Shown: positions 1 to 15,696 of the stretch, one piece after another
How positions within the stretch are numbered: the stretch's first letter is position 1
Layout: each line of letters begins with the position of its first letter
Source: Eleginops maclovinus
Lineage: Eukaryota; Chordata; Actinopteri; Perciformes; Eleginopidae
DNA: 64,000 nt
Direction of reading: 5' to 3'
Assembly (NCBI RefSeq): GCF_036324505.1
Contig: NC_086364.1
Coordinates: 17,856,648-17,920,647 of the forward strand
The notes under the pieces: model-generated
Seen by the model: only the letters and a program-made list of their open reading frames with translations
What the model was told of the DNA's origin: nothing
Databases searched by the model: none
Translations under genes and position numbers: made by a program

Positions 1-269
1 GATAAGAAACATAAACACTTAAGCTCAAAGGGGAATCAGAAGAGTATATGCCCTCGGGGGAATACATTTACAGCTTAGCAATCCAACTGCAGTCATTTAA
101 TATTAAGTAGGTGAAGGGCCATGGCAAGCAGGGAAGGGCTCGGGTCAATCCAGCACCCATATCCAACATTCCTGAGATTCTCCTGAAATCTTGTTGAGCC
201 CTGCAACTTTCAACTGGTGTCAATTTTTTACATAAACACAATGAATCTTGTGTAAATGATTTTAGCTCA

Positions 270-3394
<3,125 letters not shown>

Positions 3395-4390
3395 TCTTTC
3401 CTCTCCAAACCGATCCGGCTCTGTCTCTGTGCTTCACCGAGGCTCTTCTGCTACTCTGCACGGTGTTAACGTTTGTCCGGGGCTTTTAAACCGGAGGATT
3501 GTTTGATTGACGGAGCAAAGCGACTCGATCAGGGCCCTCTCTACTACCGGAGTGTAAATGGATTTCGTGCGCGAGCGCGGATTTGGTCTTAGCACCGAGC
3601 GTAAAATGCTCGTGCCAAACTACGGTAATACAGGTGCGTTAGATATGCTTACAAGGGTGACTTATGTGGGCGGAGTCGCGTCTATTTGCTTGAGGCTCCG
3701 CCCGTGTAGGTCCTTTGTGGCAGTGAAACAAGCGCAGTCTGCAAAATAAACATGCAGCAGCAGCCACGAGTGGGCGTGCCGAAATATGTTGCATGCTGCC
3801 TGTTGTGACAAGAATAAAACACTTTACGATCAAATTTGTATTTTATTAGTTCTTCTGTGTCCACCCACCTTTATATACCATCCATTACGATTATGATACT
3901 TATATTTATTTAATTCATGGTTACATTTAAGGAATTCCCTGTATATCACACAGGATATGATAGTTGACTGTAAATTAAAATATATTTATTTTATAGCCTT
4001 ATGTTCTAGACATCTTCATTATAATATATAAAACACATGTTGTTATAATTGTAAATTTGTTCTTGGCTTGATTTGTATATTAACTTCTAGAAATGATTGA
4101 GATTATCAAATAATATACAAAATATAAACATCTCTTCCATATTGTTTGTCTTTGTGCTTAGTTTTGTCGAAAATTGGTGACCATTTCGATGTATCTTTCA
4201 ACCGAACTCACACATATTAGACACATTCAGAAACACATTTATTCGTTGTTTAACTTAACATTTACAAAGCACGTTCACATCGATTCAATCATCTATTTTA
4301 TTTTTTAACCTTGTTTATTTGTTAGATAATAAATACTTGACACTTATCACCATGGAAACGAGTGCGACTGCCTCAATCACTCCCCTTTGC
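3395..4390. other. Head-to-head intergenic region, mapk3 / nudt9
   Basis: About 1.1 kb separates the mapk3 start codon (minus) from the nudt9 start codon (plus). The part next to mapk3 (3395-3620) is GC- and CpG-rich and probably holds its 5' UTR and promoter. The middle (3850-4330) is very AT-rich and shows no coding potential. The short open frames here resemble no family I know. Confidence 0.5.
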
Positions 4391-4398
4391 TGACGTCA
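4391..4398. promoter_or_regulatory. CRE-like palindrome TGACGTCA upstream of nudt9
   Basis: A perfect 8-bp cAMP-response-element palindrome followed by a CG-rich patch, 86 bp upstream of the nudt9 start codon. CREB/ATF proteins bind this sequence in many CpG-type promoters. A promoter role is inferred from position only. Confidence 0.5.
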
Positions 4399-4484
4399 CC
4401 GCGTCGGGTGGTGCAGCAACACTTCCTGGTTGGTTATTGAGTGCTGCATGCATGTTGTGCTAGTTGACTTATTTTTTAAAAGGA

Positions 4485-7400
4485 ATGATACATTTCCTCC
4501 TGCGAAGTGGCTGGATCGGTCGGATTCGTTTGGCACTTACTCTGTTCGGACTCCCGTACACCGTCTGCACCCCCGGAGTTAGGTATGTACAGTGACGTTA
4601 CGTTAGTTATTAAGACTCAACCAGAAGCTATGAGTATTTTACATTACAGGACAGTTTCAGAGTTTTAGAGAGCACTGTAAACAGAAGTAGCTATGGTGCA
4701 AGTATGTCTGTCCTTTGCTCAATCCCAGGTCGCATGATCGGAAGTCAATATTCCGATCAATGTGCTTTATATTAACGTTGCTTATAAGCACCACTTATTT
4801 CCATTCAACTGAAGTCTGAAATGCTGTGTCAAAAAAGAAAAAAACGAATTGTAGCTTAAGAACACCATCAATACTTAGAAAAATAATCTGTTTCAAAGTA
4901 TAAAAGTAGCTCTGATCCCAAAAATGATTGAAATCTCAATTTAACTTGTACATGGTTGAGCAGAGGATCTATATCATCCTGTTGCCATGATATTAGTTAA
5001 CACTTAAGGGTTTCCATTGTTTGCTTCAGAGCCAGCAGTACAATAAGTGCATTTGTGTACTGGTATTAAGCTGCTTCAGGGAAGTCAGAGCGAGGATATT
5101 GCTGACTGGTTTTCCATGTCTCATGTTTCTTCCCCCGCAGGCCTGCCATCTCTTGCTCGTATTCTCACATTTTCAGGACCAGTCAGACATTTGGATCAAT
5201 ACGTACTAATTGCTGTAACCTTTACACAACTGGTGTCCATACAATGCCGTCTTCATCAGCGCCCCACGTCAAGTCCAGATGCCCCCAGTATCCAGGGTCC
5301 AAAATCAATCGCTTCCTCGTGCCTGATGACAAGGTGGGCTGGAGTCAGAACTGGCCGCAGTATAAACCAGTCAGCTACACCGACCCTTTAGTAGCAAAGA
5401 AGCCAGTATGGGCCGATCCTGAGATTGGGTGAGCCACACATTTCAATTAATGATAAATAATTTGGCTGTTGTGAGACACACTGACTGTAAACATGCTGTT
5501 TGTTTTCAAAAATCAGCTCGAGTTTTTTTATGACCTTTAGTTTTTTTTCACAGCTCTTTCTCTCCTAAGTTCAACACTGTAGACGGCGGTGTGGACAGGA
5601 CAAGCTTCGGGGGCGGCTACAAAATGGAAAAGGAAAAGCCACTGTAAGTTATACAAAGAGAAATAGTTCTTACAATCAGTTGGATTGATTTTGCTCCTAA
5701 GTTCACCTCAGCATTCAGTGATTATCAGGCCTTGAAGGGTAGAGAGTACAATCTAAAATAAAGGAACAGTAAAAAAATAGAATTGACCCTAAGGCCAATG
5801 TGTTAGCAAACACTTTTCTAATGTTACTTTTACACATTGCAGTAGCTGCACAGAGCTGGGATGATGATTCTCTGTAATATTAGCGAGCCCTTTCTCATTT
5901 CATTAGCCTTTTCATCAATTGTTAATGTCAAGACAATCGATTACGCTTTTATAGTAATGGACAGAAGTATGTCTGAACTCATTTTCTAGAAGTAATATAT
6001 TTAATTGTGAGGACTACAATGCTATGTGCTCTCGATACTAAAGAGGTTTGTGTTTGTAAAATATTTTTTTATTTGCTTATTATTAAATTAGCAAATTTCC
6101 CATTTTACTCTTGTAGAAATCCCAGTGGACGGACAGGGGTGACAGGTAGAGGGTTGCTGGGTCGATGGGGACCCAATCACGCTGCTGATCCTATTGTCAC
6201 CAGGTAACTTTGTCTTTTTTTTGCACATTTGTATTACCAAGATACTTATAACACAGCTCATTACTCAATTTAGTAACATAAACAGTTATTCAAACTGTGA
6301 AAATTCAGAAAATAACTCAACTCAACTCAACTCAGCCAATCAACTAAAGGTTCCTCTAAAACATGACATCACTGCACCACAACAGTTTTTTGCATTTTAC
6401 AAAGAAGAGTTGCTCATTTGGCAGAAATCAAAGCACTTTCTTGCGTATTTTAAAATAAAATCCTCATTTGGTTTCACTTTCGGTCAGATGGAAAGTAGAT
6501 GCCAAAGGATCAAAGATACTTCACTCAGTGTCAAAGCGGCCTGTCCTGCAGTTTGTGGCCATCAAGAGGAAAGACTGTGGGGAGTGGGCCATTCCTGGGG
6601 TTGGTGGCTTTATATTTCTCCCTCAAAATTAACAGCCAAGGCATTGATGGTGTGGAATGGTTTAGGGTATGTAAGTTGTCTCTGTCTTTGGACCTGCCTG
6701 TTTATTTGTATGCTTGTTTTGTAGGGGATGGTAGACCCCGGGGAGCAGGTTTCTCTCACGCTGCAGCGAGAGTTCTCAGAAGAAGCCTTGAACTCGTTGG
6801 AGATTCTGCCATCAGAGAAAGCAAAAATTACTGAACGCATCACCAAACTCTTCAAATCGCCAGGGTTTCAGGTCAGGAAATAGACACCGACTGTCTCTAA
6901 TACTTGTTTTCTGGAACCTTGCGTCAACAAGTGCTTCTACCAGGATAACAACGCTTTGTTTATTTTTTTGTCTTCAGGTTTATAAAGGCTATGTGGATGA
7001 TCCTAGAAATACCGACAATGCCTGGATGGAGACAGTCGCTGTTAACTTCCATGATGACTCAGGTATCAATAATAATTAAGAATTTATTTTTCTGAAATAT
7101 TATGTTTAAACATGCAAATGATGCATTGTCTTGCTTAATATTTGCTAATTTACAGAAGGTTCCCCGAAGTTTAATCTGAACATTGGATAAAGCCAGGTTC
7201 AAATGTCTTGTTTACAGAAGGAATAAGTACTACTCCAATAATCAGTGATAGAATAAAATTGTTGCCATGTTTTTAGATAAAACATTGTATATTAGTCAGG
7301 TTATCAACAATAATTAAACAAACCCCTTGGTAAAAGTCTACAGAATTTTGAGAAAAGGTCCTTAAAAAGATATTTATAAAATGACCAACATTGTACACAA

Positions 7401-7870
7401 CACTACAGGAAAACAGTGTACAAAAATGCAATTATTTGATAACACCAATCAATTAGTTTCCTCCATTAAGAAAATGACTTAAGCATCACAAGTTTTCTGT
7501 AATATGCATAGTAAACATTTTTTCTAACCTTTAGTGAATTTGAGGAGAAATGTTCTGATAGAAATAGACAAAGTGTAATAAATCGACACTTAAATGTGAA
7601 TTTGAAATGTTTTTGCCTCTAGTTTCTCATCTTAATGATCAAAAAGTTGTTCTTGAGATATTTTCTCTCTGGTGGCAACAAACTGTTTTTTTTTAGGGCC
7701 ATGACATCTTTGTTGTTACCGTAGGCAACAGTGTGAGCGAGCTGCCGCTGCAAGCTGGCGATGACGCAGGACAAGTCCAGTGGGTTGATGTTGACTCGTC
7801 CTTCCCGCTCTATGCGAGTCATTCCCATTTCCTGGAGCTGGTTGCCAAAGAGAGGAAAGCTCACTGGTAA
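4485..7870 (+). CDS. nudt9: Mitochondrial ADP-ribose pyrophosphatase (Nudix)
   Basis: Hydrolyses ADP-ribose to AMP and ribose 5-phosphate; the paralogous domain forms the NUDT9-H region of TRPM2. Eight exons: 4485-4582, 5141-5428, 5554-5643, 6117-6203, 6488-6599, 6725-6871, 6978-7062 and 7725-7870. All junctions are GT-AG and the frame stays open for 350 aa, the same length as human NUDT9. Exon 1 and the start of exon 2 give a basic, hydrophobic leader ([18 protein letters not shown]) fitting a mitochondrial presequence. An in-frame downstream Met (MPSSSAPH) could start a shorter form. Conserved blocks include [20 protein letters not shown] and [17 protein letters not shown]. The Nudix box runs from G226 through REFSEEA (R240-A246); the general base/metal Glu residues are present, so it should be active, unlike the degenerate TRPM2 box. 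As in human NUDT9, the usual Gly after EE-x is replaced. The protein ends in ERKAHW. Confidence 0.95.
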
Positions 7871-10571
7871 CTATTGACAACGGATTCTACTCTGACACGA
7901 CGATGAAGGAAACATTGAGAGCCGCTCTCTGTGTGCTGAGAATGCATGGTATCTAACATTATGCAGGTCTTACCTCACTAACTTAATCTTAATAATCATA
8001 TTTGTAAAAGCCAAAAATGTAATATGGATCTCTAGTAGGACCCTCGCATGTATGCCCACTCATGAATGAAACATTATGACTGAAGAATCTATGAAATGAA
8101 TTAAACTTACAGGTTATAGAGACCCTATTATGCATTCATAATTGTATTCTGTGCCTATACTGTGACATGTCTGCATGCTTTAATCTTCAAAAAGCTCTTT
8201 ATTTTTCTCATACTGCCTGTGCTGCAGCATCTCTTTTCACCCTCTGTCTGAAACCAGAGCCCAGTCTGCTCTCTGCTGTTGTGTGGTCAACTGCTGAGAG
8301 ATGGTCCCTCCCCTTAGCCTATCAGGTGCTGGAGCATGAGCTAATAGAAACTTGAGTGTTATGTAATGATGCCATTATGTCACGGATTTAAGCAAAGGAG
8401 TCCAATGAAGGTGTTTCAGGCAGGGGGAGAGTGTGTGGGAGAGAAACTCCCTCTGAAAGGAACTCTGGGATTTTAGCCTTTGCAGACCATTTACATCCAC
8501 AAAAACTCTAACACACAAAAAAGCATAATAGGGCCTCTCTAAGAATCATGGTTATAGTCTGATCAGAGCAAATGGCACTGCATCTTAGATCTGTTTGACT
8601 TTTATCCAAGAAAATAAAAGAAGAACAAAATTGATTTCATTTAAAAACATTAACGTAACCGCTTGAAATAAGCTAACATGAGACTGTAAAATGCATGATG
8701 CTCCTGAGTGGCACACCAGATTATTTGTACTGGCACTAATTATGCTAATGTATTCAATGTTAGAAAGGATCGCATTAGCCCAATGTGATCATGTAAGAAC
8801 AAACACAAAGAGCTGCTGAACATAACACATACTACATTAATTTAAGTGTGATAAGGGAGGGCAATCAAAATGAAAAAGTGTACACTGACTTTGATCTTCA
8901 GACGTGAATGGAATATGAAAATGTGCTGGAGCAGTGCACTAGACTACGGACCAGCTGAAGCTAGGAGACAAACATGTTTTAAAAAGTGATAACAGACGGT
9001 GGAAGCAAAGGCCATTTCACACATAACAGCCTGCCTTTTCCGAGATGTTCACATCACTACGTGTCATCTCACTGCTGGGCGTACTTTGCGAGGAGGCAGG
9101 GATGCAGAATTATGCAAGAAGTGGCTGTTAGCATTCATGATAAAAACACTAATACTGGGATCCTTCTGTCATCAAATCACAGCCAACAGCAGACAAGCAA
9201 GTCTTTGCAGTAAAACATATTTGTCTTCTGACTAATTCACAGATTTGAGATTTGATATGAATGTTATGTATGCTAACAGGCTCTTGTGGCTGAAAGGGAA
9301 CTTCTTATTAGACAAACTTTGGGTGAGCTGTGATTTTTTGAACATGGGTCATATGAAGTACTCATCCACAGTCAGCATGTAACCTGCAGTATGGTTGCAG
9401 AAGCTAAGCAAGGAATTGACTTATTATTTATTTTGCCTCATGTGATTTAGGCTCTTTGTTAGTACAAAAAAACTAACATAAATAAAGTGTGGGACAATTA
9501 ATCAAATAGTTTACCTTCAAATTAGTTTCATTGTTATGAGTAATGTTATACTTAAAGCCTTATTATAATGTCTGTATATGCTTAATGTGAAAATATACCC
9601 AGAAGTGTCAACTTACTAAACATGCACTGAAAGTCTGTTTATTGTTATTCATTTAAATCACTTGAAATTGTAAATCAGTAAGAACTATTGAGTTGAATTG
9701 TTTCTTTTTCAGCCATAAAATATATGTGTCTAAGAAGTTGCTGCATTAGGAGCAGTAATCTTTAATATTCATGCAAATCTTCAGACTTTATGCAGTATTA
9801 TACAAATGAGTTGATATTTGTTTGATCGTAAGAGATCTTTCTCAATGTGTTTCTTTTCCCATTGTAAAAGAAAAACATTTCATGGCCGAATAAAATATTA
9901 AAATAATAATTTTCATTTTGACAATCATTGTTCATCATTGTGTTTTTCTTATACTTATGAGTTGCTTGCTGTCTGCTGTATGCACTGGGTCTTCTATTTT
10001 CTCCAGCTGGATGCAGGCCCAAGCACTGTCTAAAGGCTACTCTTGTATGACGGGCTGTTACATCTCCAATCATTTACTACATTGAGTGTGATGTTTTTCT
10101 CAATAGCCTTGGACCACAGGATACTCTCTGTGTCTACTCACTCAGACATCAGCAAGCTATACTACCTATTACTGCACTTAGACATTACTTATGATAGGGC
10201 AAATCATTAAAACAGTCAAGGGAATGCAAACACACCCTGTATATGCTTGGTGTGATCATTCCTTATTAATATTAGTGTTTTGAGCAAGACTCATGGCAGT
10301 ACAGGGATTTGGATTTAATTTCAAGACAGCCCTTTTGGTGTGTAGTTCTTGATTTTATACTGCAGTGCTGCCTATACATTTACTGTAGAAATAAGTGCAT
10401 TGGTGTATCGGACAGTCTTGTTGATTCTTAAAATATACATATACCTTTTAAACAGTGCTTGAATCAGTACACAATATTGTGACTAACCTGTTTGTGGGTT
10501 TATATACCGATTTGATTCCTTTATCTTATGTGACTGTTGCTGGACTGACGCTGCAAAAAACGAGTGGATAA
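7871..10571. other. Intergenic region nudt9 to GTPase gene
   Basis: Downstream of the nudt9 stop codon. It contains one MITE-like repeat (8121-8539, listed separately). The rest is AT-rich single-copy-looking sequence with no open frame that resembles a protein. A candidate AATAAA lies at 8613-8618, beyond the MITE, but nearer cleavage sites cannot be excluded. Confidence 0.5.
8121..8539. repeat. MITE-like repeat, copy A
   Basis: About 420 bp bounded by inverted ends around CCCTATTATGC (left) and GCATAATAGGG (right). The interior shares long blocks with three other segments in this window: AAGCTCTTTATTTTTCTCAT, the phrase around CACCCTCTGTCTGAAACCAG, and TGTGTGGGAGAGAAACT. It has no coding capacity, so it is a non-autonomous DNA element. 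Superfamily is not determined. Confidence 0.7.
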
Positions 10572-10590
10572 ACTACATTACCCAGAAGCC
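10572..10590 (+). promoter_or_regulatory. ZNF143/THAP11-type motif at GTPase gene promoter
   Basis: ACTACATTACCCAGAAGCC closely matches the vertebrate ACTACAnnTCCCAGAAnGC (SBS) motif found near transcription starts and bound by ZNF143/THAP11. It lies 177 bp upstream of the start codon, at the edge of a CpG-richer segment (10550-10850) that also spans exon 1. Function is inferred from motif and position. Confidence 0.5.
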
Positions 10591-10766
10591 CTTGCGACGA
10601 AATCTGCTTCATCTGAGGACGTGGCTAAGCGACGTATTTCTCAACCCGGTGTGTAAGCAGACCGGGGCGATTCAAACAGGGCTAACCGGCTTTGTTCATA
10701 GCTCGCACGGAGAGTAATTTACTTCAACAATTCCCTTCAGACGTTTGACATCCTCACCGTATTACA

Positions 10767-13700
10767 ATGTCTGGGAAAATAAAGAACCGAAGTGCCGCCA
10801 ACGCAGAGGCGCTAACCGGCGGTGTGTCCTGCGATGAGCGCATCTTGCGGGACTGTCATCAACTCTACACGGATCCAAACAGTGGTGAGTTGGCAGCTAT
10901 ATGACTATTTGTCTCAAACCCTCAATGGAACTCACTCCAACTTTAAAACATTAAATAACAAAGTTAATCTATCAAGCTGTTTCGCTGACCAGGGCTTTGC
11001 TAGCTAACTTGTTGAGACGTTAAACCTGGTACAGAGGGCTAACCGTTAGCTAGCTGTTAAGCAATAATTGTGTGATTTGATTCACATTACGCTAGCTAAC
11101 CAATGCTAGTTGTATTAGCCATGCATGGAGAGTGGGTTTGCACACTATGCTAGCTAGCTCCTTACATGCTAAGTTTTGAATTGTGACAATTAATTAGAGA
11201 CTGTTCATTGAGGAGCCTCGCAAGGAATTATGGGTCCCCAGAAAAGAATGAATGAATTGCATCATATTTTTAAAATGCCATCATTAGTTTAAAATTGCCA
11301 TCAAATAAAAGACTCCTGCTGACGTGTTTGTGTGGCCTTTCTCCATATCCTGTTCACTCATGTAGCAGTCTTACTCTGACCTGAGAGCTGTCATAACTCC
11401 ACTTTAACTTAACATCCTTGATTTTACAAAAATCTATGTTTTTTTTCTTCAAGGGTTGATCTCTGTTGCCGAAACTGTTGGTGTAAAGCTGCTGGCGCCC
11501 AGGAAAAAGATCACTGTGATGCTGATGGGCAACCACTCTGCTGGGAAAAGCTCCTTCATCAACTGGTAAATATGTTTGTCCCAATGTACATCACAGAGGG
11601 CAGGTTGGTTCAGCCAGAATAACATTGCTCATCGCTGGGCAAACAAAGTGATGACTTGCATGCAACACTGTAAAACACAAGGAAATAAAAGCATGAATCA
11701 GATGATTAGATGTAAAGTAACAGGTCTACCTAAAACTCCTAGTCTACTCTGTGCCTGTCCGGCTTTATTTGTTTCTGTTGCATTCTGGGACAACCCTCCT
11801 TAGTAAAGCTTTGTAATCGTGACTGTTTGGTTTTGCTTTGTCTTTTTTGTCAGGTATGTTGAAGAGCACATCCAACGCACAGGAGTGGCTATTGAGACTC
11901 AAGGCTTCAGCTTTGTTACAAGTGGCCGCAAGAGAGAGTCTCTCACAGTGAGTGCAACAGTACAAAAACTAAAAAGCACCATTTATTGTAAAATAGGTTC
12001 ATATTTGATGCAGGAAGAAGTAACAAAATGTGATTTTCAATTCTCCCTTATGTTGCAACATTTATTGTCACATTCCCTACTAAAACAGTTCTTCTTTTCT
12101 TTAGGGAAACGCCACCCTTCATCTGTATCCACACTTCAAACCTCTGCAAGAGTTCAAAGGTGAGATTTCAGCTGTAATCCCAATCCGTCTCTGTTTGATG
12201 ATGCAATTTGTCTCCCCTCAAAGTGCAGCCACACAGATAAATTCCCAGATTCCCCGCATTTTGATGGACAGATTTCCTGTTTTGTTGTTTGTCCTTCACT
12301 CAAGAACTTTAACAAAGTGCTTTGCTTAGGATGCAGCAACAACAGTGTGTGGCTGGCAGCATCCATGTACCTCTTGAACTTTAAAAACAACTATAAAACT
12401 TCCAGAATCACTACACTTATTTATAAAGGGAAGCCTGACATGACTAAACAAAACAAACAAAACTTCATACATTAAGTGACATAACGGGATTAGCATGATG
12501 GAGCAAGACATCATGCTAAATTTCCCCTCTGTGGGACCAATAAAGGATTCTGATTCTGACACAAAACAAACCACAGTGCATCAGTGTTGTAAAAAAAATC
12601 TACTGTCCCTCCAGTTTTCACCCATCTTGTCTGTTCTTCTTGAATCGATGTCTAGGTGTTTCCGAGTACTTGAGCACAGAGATCTGCACGTCGCGACAGA
12701 AACGTTTCAGCCTGGTGACGTTTGTGGATTCACCGGGGCTTGTGGACGGTGATATGAAGTATCCCTTTGACGTGGACGAGGTTATCATGTGGCTGGGTGA
12801 GAAGCAACTAACTAAATAACTTAAATATAGTTTTACTGTAAAATAATACAACATTAAAGGAGGGACATTTGCACAATCTGCCTTATCTCCAGTTAACATT
12901 TTCCCCCACTGTTCCTCTCAGGTGACGTCTGTGACCTGATCCTGGTCTTCTTTGACCCCATGGGTCAGGCTCTGTGCAAGCGCAGCCTCAACATCGTGGA
13001 GAAACTGAATGAGAAACACGGAGACCGACTGCACTTCTACCTGAGCAAGGCCGACGAGGCTGGGGGGGAATCGGACAGACAGGTATTCAAAGCAACAGCC
13101 AGACTTAAAAGCTTGCATAATTTTCATTAGATTGTAGAACAGATAAAGTCACTTGGTATAAACAAGTTAGTAGAAGTTAAATAAGCTGTGTCCACACGTT
13201 TTAATACATGCACTGATGTTGTCAGACCCCTCCAGGAGGGATGGTAACCTAAAACAGCCTATAAGGTCCTCTTCATGTTAAAGTGTGTGGGTGGTTTAAA
13301 GCTGCTGTCAAGTGTCTTTACCAGCGCAGGCTTTAAAGTATATACGAGTAGAAAACATGGACATTCACTTGCATACAAATATTGTCCTATTTGACCAGAG
13401 TTACATTGAGTACTCTCTCCCTCTGACTTGTGTGTGTTTTTTGTGACTGCGTGTTCCAGAGAGTAATGATGCAGATTGTCCAGGAGCTCTGCAAGCGGCC
13501 GGGACTCAACAAGTGCGGTTTTGACATGCCCACCATCTACATTCCTAATCCGCATAAGGTAAGGGTTGCACTTTCAAAGAGCTCTAGATGATTGTATGCT
13601 TTTTAGGCTCATGTTTTTGCTCCTTCAACTTGTATTTTCAATTATTTTAGAGATCATAATGTAAAGTTACTGACTGCTGCTAACTGCATTTGTTGTCTTT

Positions 13701-15696
13701 GTTCCGGCTCTCAGCCGAGTCGCTGTGTGAACCAGATTGAGGAGGTTTGTCGCACCGTCGAGAAAACCATCAACCAAACGGTCCAGAACACTCTGAACTC
13801 CCTGGAGAAGGACTGCGAGGTGATCAGCGAGGCCATCGCTGACACGCTCAGCAACGACAGGTAGGAACACAGTGTGCTACAGAAGGGAATATAGTTTGGT
13901 AAAACGAGCATGCTTGATTAACGTGGCCCTCTCCTCTCTCTCAGGCAGGTCAGTGTCAGTAACCGGCGTGCACGCTGTAAGAGCTGCTTCCTCACGCTGC
14001 TGGGCTTCAGCGTGCCTCTGGGTCTGATGGCGCTGCTGGTGCTGGGTGTCCTCTCTAAGGAGCTGCTGGAGCTGGCTCTGGGCCCCGAGGGCACCGAGAC
14101 ACTCTCTCTCTACCTGGTTAGTGCTCTCTCGGTGTTGTGTTTCGCTGTCCATATGTGAAGCAGTGAAGTCTGATCCTAGCGGCTCTTGTGATCCACAGGC
14201 TCCCGTTGTGAAACTGTTCGACTCGCTGTCTGTGGAGCAGCAGCTGTACGGCGTTGGCGGGATGGTGTTTCTCTCCTTCCTCCTGCTCATCTTCGCACGC
14301 TACTTCTTCAGGTACGACATTATCGTCTGAAAGCGATGGTGCTTAATCTGCCGTTACGTGGGTGCACTTCTACTTTTCATATATTTCATCCTGCTTTCTC
14401 ATATCGACACTTAATCCCAAACTACTTTTAAAAATCTATACATTTTCCAGCAATAATTGCCAAATCTCCCTCTAGTTCAGCTGCAGTCACTGCCTTTCTT
14501 CTGTTATAAAAAAAACAAATACCTTTTTTTTTAATACGGTTCGGAGTTAGTAACACAAAACAAGGAATTCAAAATATTACTTTTCAAACATTTTTTTGGA
14601 GACAATGCATTTTGATTAATCATGAAATCATTATTTAAATAAGTTAGTTGCAGCGTTGTAGTAGTACCCTTCTATCTGAGATCTTTTTAAGTCTATACTT
14701 TTCTCTGGCCTTTTGTACCCATAAAACTGCGTTCCATCTGGTCCACTTTTATGTCCCCCAGTGGAATCCAGAGGATAATCTATTTTAAGCATCTGCATGT
14801 GATTTCAGGCTCCCCCTGGATTTGCAACTTTCCTTTTTTTTATTTGGTGGATTTTTATTTTCTCACCAGCTTCAGTTTGTTTGTTAATCTTATTAAATTC
14901 CTTTCAATCCTTCTCAGGACTCAACCAACTATGAGCGGCAAACAGAAGAGGCAGCTGCAGGAGAAGCTGGAGTACGTTCAGGAGGTGGTCAAGGCCAAAA
15001 AGGTATGTGCGTGTGACTCTGAAATGATCAAGGCATGCGTTACATTTAAGGCACATCATGTGAGCCATTCCTCACACTCTGTTCACCTTGCACATTCCTC
15101 TGGATATTATCAAAGGGTTTATTGTCATATTCACAGTAGCTGCAGCGTAGTTCCACAATGAGAAGATAAGTCCCAGGCTCCTCCAACATCCAAATAAATA
15201 AGATATAAAAGCAATTATTAATAGTGTAAGACAATAGTTCAAGTGACATAATGTGCCAGTAATTGCAGAAATAACAATTGACAGGTCCAATAAAACTAAA
15301 CGGAATGTAAAATGAAATACTTACAGTGGAATAAAATACTGCTTATTTTAGTGTTTATAAATATGTGAACTGCAACCAGATGTGTGTGGTCAAAATTGAG
15401 GGTAGGCACTTCACAGAGCTCAGATGTTTATCAGTCTTGTATATATATCGTGCACACTTCTGTTCAATGCAACCTCTTATAAATCTCTACAAAGTTCTTC
15501 ATTTTATATTCTAAGATACTGCAAATTGTCATATTCTAGTTGTGATTTCAGACAGAGGGTGAAAAGAGGTTCAAAAACTGATCATTTATCTGAAATGGCA
15601 GCATTGGACTTTAACAATTTATGTTCTCCCCTCTAGAAAAAGCTGTATGAAGAATACCTTCGCCAGAGTGTCAGCGATCAGGACATGGACTTGTAA
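10767..15696 (+). CDS. Dynamin/EHD-type GTPase with C-terminal membrane hairpin
   Basis: Twelve exons: 10767-10884, 11454-11565, 11854-11947, 12105-12159, 12656-12796, 12922-13082, 13460-13558, 13715-13860, 13945-14116, 14199-14311, 14918-15002 and 15637-15696. All are GT-AG and in phase, giving 451 aa. G motifs: P-loop GNHSAGKS (G65-S72), DSPG (D151-G154) and SKAD (S215-D218). The wording VTFVDSPG, then YPFDVDEVIMWLGD, then LVFFDPMG resembles the EHD/sarcalumenin branch of the dynamin superfamily. Two hydrophobic stretches (about 323-345 and 384-403) flank a short acidic loop and are followed by a 47-residue basic-then-acidic tail ending in MDL that could form a coiled coil. This layout recalls atlastin or mitofusin membrane hairpins. 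There is no EH domain and no signal peptide. I do not recognise a named orthologue. Strong conserved-looking protein text and intact splicing argue for a working gene; the cellular membrane it acts on is unknown. Confidence 0.88.
12396..12562 (+). repeat. LINE 3'-tail fragment in GTPase intron 4
   Basis: Ends in the phrase CCCCTCTGTGGGACCAATAA followed by AGGATTCTGATTCTGA. This is the signature of L2-like LINE (or LINE-tailed SINE) 3' ends common in fish. The left boundary is a guess and no coding part of the element remains. A related tail occurs at 25771-25803. Confidence 0.4.
15105..15300 (-). repeat. Inverted LINE 3'-tail fragment in GTPase intron 11
   Basis: Contains GGTTTATTGTCATATTCACA followed by AAGTCCCAGGCTCCTCCAAC. 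The second phrase recurs, slightly diverged, at 54609-54633 (AGGTCCCGAGCTCCTCCAAC). Both look like the reverse complement of a fish LINE 3' UTR. Limits are approximate. Confidence 0.4.

Noticed and set aside
6194..6724. 176-aa open frame overlapping nudt9 exon 5
   Set aside because: It runs through an intron in a different frame from the true exon; the NUDT9 text lies in another frame with proper splice sites.
10767..15696. Naming the GTPase gene as a mitofusin, atlastin, EHD or sarcalumenin
   Set aside because: The G-domain wording and total length do not match any of these closely enough; an EH domain, signal peptide and the mitofusin heptad regions are absent.
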